A stretch of 9,059 nt of DNA, taken from NCBI GenBank assembly GCA_020436865.1, contig JAGQXA010000294.1:1-9059 (forward strand), given 5' to 3'. The DNA is from Saprospiraceae bacterium (lineage in GTDB: Bacteria > Bacteroidota > Bacteroidia > Chitinophagales > Saprospiraceae). Each line of letters opens with the position of its first letter. Position 1 is the first letter of the stretch. Both the position numbers and the translations under genes were made by a program. The notes under the pieces are model-generated. The model was not told the origin of the DNA and made no database searches. It saw only the letters and a program-made list of their open reading frames with translations. Positions 1-3,954 of the stretch are shown here, in pieces.

Positions 1-90
1 CAACTGGGCATGGAGGATACCATGCTGGTCGGCCGCTTCCCACCCGGGATCGGGTTCGATGAATTTGTCTGGGGCGGATGTGTGTTTTAG
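1..90 (+). CDS. 3' end of an unidentified gene (partial)
   Basis: An open frame enters from the left edge and stops at TAG 88-90, giving 29 residues. Twenty of the 29 codons end in G or C, in line with the neighbouring genes, and the peptide (ending FDEFVWGGCVF) looks like an ordinary protein C-terminus. I do not recognise the family. The start lies outside the window. It could be a chance open frame, because 90 bases is short; sequence to the left would decide. Confidence 0.45.
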   Translation, partial: QLGMEDTMLVGRFPPGIGFDEFVWGGCVF

Positions 91-121
91 CTTTCGCCCA
101 AGTAAATTTGGTCGCCACCAT

Positions 122-159
122 CCCGCCGACGCTAATCCCGATTTAATCGGGATGGCGGG
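122..159. repeat. REP-like palindromic element, copy 1
   Basis: An inner near-perfect palindrome (ATCCCGATT 135-143, centre T144, AATCGGGAT 145-153) sits inside an outer 6-bp stem (CCCGCC 122-127 with GGCGGG 154-159). A 7-base bulge, GACGCTA, lies on the left side only. The second copy at 951-984 has the same layout, core and orientation, so this is a dispersed intergenic element and not a chance hairpin. Its function is unknown; such elements can act as transcript-end stabilisers or protein binding sites. Confidence 0.75.
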
Positions 160-164
160 CAAAG

Positions 165-206
165 CCCACCTCCCAAATCCCACTTCTCACATCCCATATC
201 TAAAAT
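165..206. repeat. Degenerate 7-bp phased repeat upstream of rlmB
   Basis: Six consecutive 7-base units can be read in phase: CCCACCT, CCCAAAT, CCCACTT, CTCACAT, CCCATAT and CTAAAAT, with consensus roughly YYCANAT. The units differ but keep exact length. The array ends a few bases before the presumed rlmB promoter element. No coding function is apparent. Confidence 0.6.
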
Positions 207-209
207 CCG

Positions 210-217
210 TACCTTGC
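210..217 (+). promoter_or_regulatory. Possible -7 promoter element of rlmB
   Basis: TACCTTGC resembles the Bacteroidota -7 consensus TAnnTTTG, with a mismatch. It ends five bases before the rlmB ATG, so a start at the usual distance would give a leaderless or nearly leaderless mRNA. No convincing -33 TTTG is seen. Confidence 0.35.
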
Positions 218-221
218 GCGT

Positions 222-962
222 ATGGACGAACTCCTCATTTTCGGCCGCCATCCGGTGCTCGACGCGCTGGAAACCGGCCGCTCCATTGAAAAGATCGCCC
301 TGCAGCAGGGCGTGCGGGGCGATTTCGAGCGGACCATCCGCCAGACAGCCAAGGCGCGGAACATCCCGCTGCAGGTCGTGCCGAAGGAGCGCTTCGGCAA
401 ATGGACAAAGGGCAACCACCAGGGCGTCGTGGCCTGGCTCTCGCCGATCGAGTACGACAGCCTGGAGGCCCTACTGCCCTTTCTCTTCGATAGCGGAGCG
501 ACGCCGCTGTTGATGCTACTCGACGGAGTGACCGACGTGCGCAACTTCGGCGCCATCGCCCGCTCGGCCGAACTGGCAGGGGTGGATGCACTGGTCATTC
601 CGGCCAAGAACAGCGCGCAGATCACGGCCGAGGCGATCAAGACCTCCGCGGGGGCGCTGACGAAATTGTCGGTCTGCCGGGAGAAGAGCCTGCTCGGCGC
701 CGTCGAATTCCTGAAAGCCTCGGGCCTGCGGGTGCTGGCCAGCAAGATCCCTTCGGAAAAGGCGCTGTACGAGGTCGACCTGACCGGACCGGTAGCCCTG
801 ATCGTCGGTGCAGAAGGGGAGGGCGTCAGCGATCCGATCCTGCGCGCTGCCGACGAGCACTTCTGGATCCCGCAACGGGGCACGACCGACTCCTTCAACG
901 TGTCGGTGGCGGCGGGAATCATGTTGTATGAGGTGATGAGGCAGAGGGTCCGCCTTCGCTAA
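222..962 (+). CDS. rlmB: 23S rRNA 2'-O-ribose methyltransferase, TrmH/SpoU family (RlmB)
   Basis: This is a 246-residue SPOUT methyltransferase, the normal length for RlmB, which methylates the 2'-OH of a conserved guanosine (G2251 in E. coli numbering) in the peptidyl-transferase region of 23S rRNA using S-adenosylmethionine. Residues about 1-75 form the substrate-binding (L30e-like) domain, opening with the typical FGRHPVLDAL. The three knot motifs are visible: motif 1 at 105-115 (DVRNFGAIARS, with Asn108 and Arg114), motif 2 at 192-203 (ALIVGAEGEGVS) and motif 3 at 217-238 (IPQRG, then SFNVSVAAGI). The start at 222 places FGRHPV at residue 7, as expected. The gene appears to be transcribed alone. 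TrmH paralogues share these motifs, so RlmB is the best call but not the only one. The last codons and the stop lie inside a REP-like repeat. Confidence 0.93.
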   Translation: MDELLIFGRHPVLDALETGRSIEKIALQQGVRGDFERTIRQTAKARNIPLQVVPKERFGKWTKGNHQGVVAWLSPIEYDSLEALLPFLFDSGATPLLMLLDGVTDVRNFGAIARSAELAGVDALVIPAKNSAQITAEAIKTSAGALTKLSVCREKSLLGAVEFLKASGLRVLASKIPSEKALYEVDLTGPVALIVGAEGEGVSDPILRAADEHFWIPQRGTTDSFNVSVAAGIMLYEVMRQRVRLR

Positions 963-984
963 TCCCGATTGAATCGGGACGGCG
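951..984. repeat. REP-like palindromic element, copy 2, containing the rlmB stop codon
   Basis: Outer stem CGCC 951-954 with GGCG 981-984; bulge TTCGCTA; inner stem ATCCCGATT 962-970, centre G971, AATCGGGA 972-979. It matches copy 1 at 122-159 in the run GCTAATCCCGATT-n-AATCGGGA followed by a pyrimidine and GGCG, and has the same orientation. The rlmB TAA (960-962) is part of the conserved element, so its insertion may have redefined the C-terminus. It could also serve as a transcript-end hairpin; no T-run follows. Confidence 0.75.
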
Positions 985-993
985 TGACGAGGC

Positions 994-1068
994 AGTTGGC
1001 AGATACAGTTGGCAGATACAGTTGGCAGATACAGTTGGCAGATACAGTTGGCAGATACAGTTGGCAGA
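994..1068. repeat. 13-bp tandem repeat, about 5.8 copies
   Basis: The unit AGTTGGCAGATAC occurs five times without any mismatch (994-1006, 1007-1019, 1020-1032, 1033-1045, 1046-1058) and is followed by a 10-base partial copy (1059-1068). Perfect identity suggests recent expansion by slippage, and copy number is probably variable between strains. The period is not a multiple of three and no gene covers it. There are no spacers, so it is not a CRISPR array. Confidence 0.95.
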
Positions 1069-1069
1069 G

Positions 1070-1102
1070 GGGGCGAGGGGGCAGCTTCGCTGGGGCGAGG
1101 GG
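1070..1102. repeat. Direct repeat of an 11-base G-rich word around a small hairpin
   Basis: GGGGCGAGGGG occurs at 1070-1080 and 1092-1102, spaced by 22 bases. Between them CAGC-TTC-GCTG (1082-1092) can form a short hairpin. The run is G-rich on the plus strand. It joins the 13-bp array to the 8-bp array. Confidence 0.6.
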
Positions 1103-1149
1103 CTTCCAAGGAACCAGGGATCCTTGGACCTAAGGACCCAATAAACCAA
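1102..1149. repeat. Degenerate 8-bp phased repeat
   Basis: Six 8-base units read in phase: GCTTCCAA, GGAACCAG, GGATCCTT, GGACCTAA, GGACCCAA and TAAACCAA, with consensus about GGANCCAA. The array abuts the 3' end of the minus-strand membrane protein gene at 1160. A stem CCAAGGA 1106-1112 with TCCTTGG 1121-1127 falls inside it and might help end the minus-strand transcript, but there is no T-run. Confidence 0.55.
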
Positions 1150-1159
1150 TTTCCCCAAT

Positions 1160-2380
1160 CTACGAAAACAAGGCGATCATAAACGTCACGACCGTGGCGA
1201 CGAAACCCATCATGAAGATATTGTAGGACACCGTGAGGTAGCGATATTTCTTATCGAGCACCTTGCCGAGGTTATAGAGGTCGCGCGCCATGTTGCCGTA
1301 GAGCAGTTCGGTGTCGCCGAACATGGCGTCGAGGGCTTCCTCGTATTCTTCGGGAGGCAGTTGTACGAAATTGCCGAAGAAGACAATGTTCTTGCGTTTT
1401 TCCTCGGCGGGCAGCTCGGCACGCAGGAGGCTGGTGACCTTCGGACGGGCCGACAGCACGGCGAAGATGAGCGACGACAGGCCGGTGATGAGGAAGATGA
1501 CGACCGGCATGAGCACCATGGGGTTGGTTTCGGTAATGTTCTTATACGACAGGATGGAGATCAGCACCGAGATCAGGATGGCGTTGACGCTGATCATGAT
1601 GTTGGCCTTATTGTCGGCGATGGCGCTGAGGTTGATGTGGTTGCGGTAGCTGGTGCGGAAGAAGGTCTGCACCCCGCTATTGGGTGAGCGCCGGCCCAGT
1701 CGCTGGTATTTCAGCTGCTCTTTGGCGGTCTGGTTGCGCGTGCGGCGGGCGCTTTTTTCGGCCACTTCCTTCTGGCGCAGTAGGTGACGGGCCACGAGCG
1801 GCTCGTAGGTTTCTTTGCCGAAGGGCGTCAGGAAGCGCACGTTGAGCAATTGTTGGGTGAGATACTGGTCCCAGTCGACCTGCTCGTATTGCCGGTGTCC
1901 GGCCAATTCGAGTTCGAGCCGCCAGAGGGGTTCGATCTCGAAGAACTCGGCGCCGAATTCGGCGGCGCTCAATCCGTCGAGCAGCAGTTGAGCCTCGCGC
2001 GTGCCGGCCGTTTCCGGCTGCACGACGGCTTGCAGGCAGCTGCGCACCTGCTCGTGAACCCCATTGGGCACGGCGGGATCCTTCAGTAGTTTGTCGGCCA
2101 ACTCCAGCGCCGCCTGGGAAGCTTGCTCGTAGTTGAGCGCAAAGCCGCCATAGTGGATCCAGGCGGCGATCAGACTGGTCTCCAGCACTTCCGGCGGGAA
2201 GCTATTCCCTTCGTTGATCTCCTTCAGCAGAGAGGCGGCCCGGCTGGCCAGGGCGTAGTTGTGAAAAACCAGCCGCGCCCCATTCTTCTGGTTGAACAGT
2301 CGCCAGACGTAGGCTTGGGTCCGCTGCGACAGAGAGCCTTCCATTTGATCGGCAGGTATTTGCGTGTGACGTTCTTCCAT
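1160..2380 (-). CDS. HD-like domain plus Pycsar-effector-type (PycTM/DUF5706) membrane protein
   Basis: A protein of 406 residues from the chosen ATG. Residues about 36-160 align by eye to an HD phosphohydrolase fold (LVFHNYALASR at 37-47, IAAWIHYGGF at 71-80), but the expected catalytic residues are altered: His to Leu44, and the Asp of the His-Asp pair to Tyr77. The region around 133-143 lacks the usual distal Asp. A charged linker (about 195-235) leads to a DUF5706 domain (about 238-406): RTSYRNHINLSAIADNKANI, helices at about 261-278 and 288-309, ARPKVT 311-316, FFGNF 334-338, YNLGKVLDKKYR 369-380 and a last helix at 383-404. This domain is the PycTM effector that responds to cyclic pyrimidine nucleotides and damages the inner membrane in Pycsar anti-phage defence. 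No cyclase gene is adjacent, so defence is not shown. An in-frame ATG at 2464 would add 28 residues, but the likely promoter lies inside that extension. Confidence 0.85.
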   Translation of the reverse strand: MEERHTQIPADQMEGSLSQRTQAYVWRLFNQKNGARLVFHNYALASRAASLLKEINEGNSFPPEVLETSLIAAWIHYGGFALNYEQASQAALELADKLLKDPAVPNGVHEQVRSCLQAVVQPETAGTREAQLLLDGLSAAEFGAEFFEIEPLWRLELELAGHRQYEQVDWDQYLTQQLLNVRFLTPFGKETYEPLVARHLLRQKEVAEKSARRTRNQTAKEQLKYQRLGRRSPNSGVQTFFRTSYRNHINLSAIADNKANIMISVNAILISVLISILSYKNITETNPMVLMPVVIFLITGLSSLIFAVLSARPKVTSLLRAELPAEEKRKNIVFFGNFVQLPPEEYEEALDAMFGDTELLYGNMARDLYNLGKVLDKKYRYLTVSYNIFMMGFVATVVTFMIALFS

Positions 2381-2415
2381 GGTTTGGGTCTCAATACCGG
2401 AGGTGTCCGTTCCAG

Positions 2416-2423
2416 GCAAGATA
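2416..2423 (-). promoter_or_regulatory. Possible -7 promoter element of the HD-DUF5706 gene
   Basis: Minus-strand TATCTTGC resembles TAnnTTTG and lies 35 bases upstream of the ATG at 2380. A TTG about 22 bases further upstream could be the -33 element. Its position favours the 2380 start over the in-frame ATG at 2464. Confidence 0.35.
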
Positions 2424-2483
2424 CAAGGAATTTTTGACTTCCCCCCAAGGCCGGTAAGCTCCACATTTCTGGATGATAATCCC

Positions 2484-2491
2484 TATCTTTG
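2484..2491 (+). promoter_or_regulatory. -7 promoter element of the DUF937 gene
   Basis: TATCTTTG is an exact match to the Bacteroidota -7 consensus TAnnTTTG and lies about 40 bases before the ATG at 2531. The -33 box is weak (TTTCTG near 2466). Promoters for the two divergent genes lie about 60 bases apart. Confidence 0.55.
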
Positions 2492-2530
2492 AAAATACTT
2501 TTTGCAATCATCTAATCTTATCTCCGTACT

Positions 2531-3163
2531 ATGGCAAATTCTTTGATGGACCTGCTCCAGGGCCAACTCTCCGAAGGCATGATCAAGCAGCTGAGCCAGC
2601 AGATCGGCGGCGCCGACCAACAAAAAACGGCAGCTGCCACCTCTGGCATCGTTACCACCCTCATGGGCGCATTGGCTCGTAATGCCGCTACCCCGGAGGG
2701 CGCCAACTCGCTGTCTAATGCCCTTGACCGCGATCACGACGGCAGCGTGCTCGACGACATGATGGACCTGTTCAGCGGACAAAAGAGCGTGCAGCCCGAA
2801 CGCCAACGCGCCCTCAACGGCGATGGCATCATCAACCACATCCTGGGCGACCGCCGCGGCAACGCGATCGATATGATCAGCCAGATGAGCGGCCTCGACT
2901 CCAACAAGACCGGTAGCCTGATGACCATGCTGGCCCCAATGATCATGGGTATGCTCGGACAACAGAAAAAACAACAGGGGCTCGATGTGGGCGGACTGGT
3001 GTCGATGCTCAACGGGGTGCGCACCCAGCAACAGGCACAGTCTAACAATCCCACCATGTCGCTGATCACCCGCTTCCTCGACGCCGACGGCGACGGCAGC
3101 ATTGCCGACGATGTGGCCGGTTTCGGCATGAAATTCCTCGGCAACCTGTTCAAGCGCAAGTAA
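2531..3163 (+). CDS. DUF937 family protein with two EF-hand-like calcium loops
   Basis: A 210-residue protein without a signal peptide or membrane helix. The Gln/Met-rich helical N-terminus (MANSLMDLLQGQLSEGMIKQ) and the helical repeats are typical of the DUF937 (YidB-like) family, whose function is unknown. Two acidic loops fit the DxDxDG pattern of calcium-binding EF-hand or dockerin motifs: Asp66, Asp68, Asp70, Gly71 with Asp75/76; and Asp184, Asp186, Asp188, Gly189 with Asp193/194. They lie about 118 residues apart, near the ends of the two halves. A glycine/methionine-rich stretch (127-143) looks amphipathic. It has its own promoter; an ankyrin-repeat gene follows 44 bases downstream. 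Calcium binding is inferred from the motif only. Confidence 0.85.
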   Translation: MANSLMDLLQGQLSEGMIKQLSQQIGGADQQKTAAATSGIVTTLMGALARNAATPEGANSLSNALDRDHDGSVLDDMMDLFSGQKSVQPERQRALNGDGIINHILGDRRGNAIDMISQMSGLDSNKTGSLMTMLAPMIMGMLGQQKKQQGLDVGGLVSMLNGVRTQQQAQSNNPTMSLITRFLDADGDGSIADDVAGFGMKFLGNLFKRK

Positions 3164-3173
3164 TAGCACCATC

Positions 3174-3199
3174 GGAGGAGCCCGCAGGGGCCCTCCTCC
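3174..3199 (+). terminator. GC-rich hairpin between the DUF937 and ankyrin genes
   Basis: GGAGGAG 3174-3180 pairs with CTCCTCC 3193-3199, and CCC 3181-3183 can pair with GGG above a two-base bulge. Only a weak T-run follows (GTTTA). It starts 10 bases after the DUF937 stop and ends 8 bases before the ankyrin ATG, so it could be a weak terminator or could modulate translation of the ankyrin gene. Confidence 0.4.
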
Positions 3200-3207
3200 T
3201 CCCGTTT

Positions 3208-3870
3208 ATGAAAAGACCTGCCGCCCTCATCGAAGCTGTCCTCCACAACCGGCTGGAAGATGCGCAGGCGTTGCTCCGCGACGAACCTTCACTGGCCCGG
3301 GCCACCAACCCCCAAGGAGTGTCGGTGCTCACCCTGGCAGCGTATACCCGGAACCAAACGGCTATCGATCTTCTGCTCCAATACCGCGATCAACTGGACC
3401 TCTTCGAGGCGTTGGCCTTAGGCCGCCTCGATCTGGTAAAAGAACAACTGACCTCTACGGACATCGATCGCTTTTCGCCCGACGGCTTTACGCCGCTGGG
3501 TCTGGCGACCTTCTTCGGGCACGAAGCGCTCGTGCGCTGGCTGCTCGAACAGGGCGCCGATCCGAACCTGCCCTCCCAAAACGATTTTCGCGTAAGCCCG
3601 CTCCATTCTGCCGCGGCGATCAGCCATGTGCCGCTGGCCCGCCTGCTGCTCGCCCACGGCGCCGAGGTCAATGCCAAACAAGCCTCCGGCGTCACCGCTC
3701 TTCATTCCGCCGCCCACAACGGCCAACTCGAGCTGGCACAATTGCTGGTCGAGGCCGGCGCCGATCTCCATGCCCGCATGGATAACGGTCTGACGCCCCT
3801 GAGTATGGCTTTGCAAGACGGGCAAGGAACCGTAGCGGCCTATCTGCGCGAGCGCGGCGCGAGCGCTTGA
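3208..3870 (+). CDS. Ankyrin-repeat protein
   Basis: A 220-residue protein made almost wholly of ankyrin repeats, which mediate protein-protein contacts. Seven units can be drawn: degenerate ones at about 4-33, 37-62 and 64-91, then canonical ones at 92-124 (DGFTPLGLATFFGHEALVRW start), 127-157 (PLHSAA), 160-190 (GVTALHSAAHNGQLELAQLL) and a capping unit at 193-220. There is no signal peptide, so it is probably cytoplasmic. The partner cannot be read from the sequence. It lies 44 bases after the DUF937 gene on the same strand and may be co-transcribed with it. The last codons contain a GC-rich direct repeat (CGCGAGCGC at 3847 and 3858). Confidence 0.9.
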   Translation: MKRPAALIEAVLHNRLEDAQALLRDEPSLARATNPQGVSVLTLAAYTRNQTAIDLLLQYRDQLDLFEALALGRLDLVKEQLTSTDIDRFSPDGFTPLGLATFFGHEALVRWLLEQGADPNLPSQNDFRVSPLHSAAAISHVPLARLLLAHGAEVNAKQASGVTALHSAAHNGQLELAQLLVEAGADLHARMDNGLTPLSMALQDGQGTVAAYLRERGASA

Positions 3871-3893
3871 TGGACAAATCCTTCGTTAATTTC

Positions 3894-3910
3894 ATGCAAC
3901 GTTGTTGCAT
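3894..3910. promoter_or_regulatory. Operator candidate 1 for the receptor operon
   Basis: Perfect inverted repeat ATGCAAC-GTT-GTTGCAT with 7-base arms and a 3-base centre. It lies just upstream of the TATTTTTG promoter element, where it would cover the -33 region. Its half-site GTTGCA recurs in operator candidate 2. Binding by the Fur-family regulator encoded at 6888-7316 is inferred. Confidence 0.6.
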
Positions 3911-3916
3911 TTGTGT

Positions 3917-3924
3917 TATTTTTG
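3917..3924 (+). promoter_or_regulatory. -7 promoter element of the receptor operon
   Basis: TATTTTTG is an exact match to TAnnTTTG, 30 bases before the receptor ATG at 3955. It overlaps the left arm of operator candidate 2, so a protein bound there would block RNA polymerase. No clear -33 TTTG is seen at the usual distance. Confidence 0.55.
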
Positions 3925-3942
3925 TAACATTGTTGCAAAAAT
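3918..3942. promoter_or_regulatory. Operator candidate 2 for the receptor operon
   Basis: Inverted repeat with 11-base arms (3918-3928 and 3932-3942), a 3-base centre ATT and one mismatch; the core is TTGTAAC-ATT-GTTGCAA. It has the same 7-3-7 core geometry as operator candidate 1, centred 28 bases downstream of it, and it overlaps the promoter element. This is the layout expected for a repressor-controlled promoter. Confidence 0.6.
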
Positions 3943-3954
3943 AGCGCTCGCGGA

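Larger units (their letters stand above)
3858..3952. repeat. 10-bp inverted repeat bracketing the receptor operon promoter
   Basis: CGCGAGCGCT at 3858-3867, in the end of the ankyrin gene, is the exact reverse complement of AGCGCTCGCG at 3943-3952, two bases before the receptor ATG. In a read-through transcript the arms could pair and fold away the receptor start region. A transcript from the operon's own promoter would lack the left arm. The arms are low in complexity, so chance is possible. Confidence 0.4.

Noticed and set aside
200..922. Minus-strand open frame opposite rlmB
   Set aside because: The plus strand has all SPOUT motifs; the antisense translation is Ser/Arg-rich without motifs.
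994..1068. CRISPR-like array
   Set aside because: The 13-base units are directly adjacent with no spacers, and no cas genes are present.
919..1158. Minus-strand open frame through the 13-bp repeat giving a periodic peptide (ANCICQLYLPTVS)
   Set aside because: The periodicity comes from the DNA repeat; it overlaps the rlmB end and a REP-like element and has no family resemblance.
1160..2380. A complete Pycsar defence system
   Set aside because: Only the effector-type protein is visible. No pyrimidine cyclase gene lies in the window, and DUF5706 proteins also occur alone in Bacteroidota chromosomes.
2381..2464. N-terminal extension of the HD-DUF5706 protein to the ATG at 2464
   Set aside because: The extra 28 residues look non-conserved and a promoter-like TATCTTGC lies within them; 2380 fits better.
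2483..3172. Minus-strand open frame opposite the DUF937 gene
   Set aside because: It is a shadow of the sense gene, with a His/Val/Ala-rich composition typical of antisense translation, and it covers the divergent promoter.
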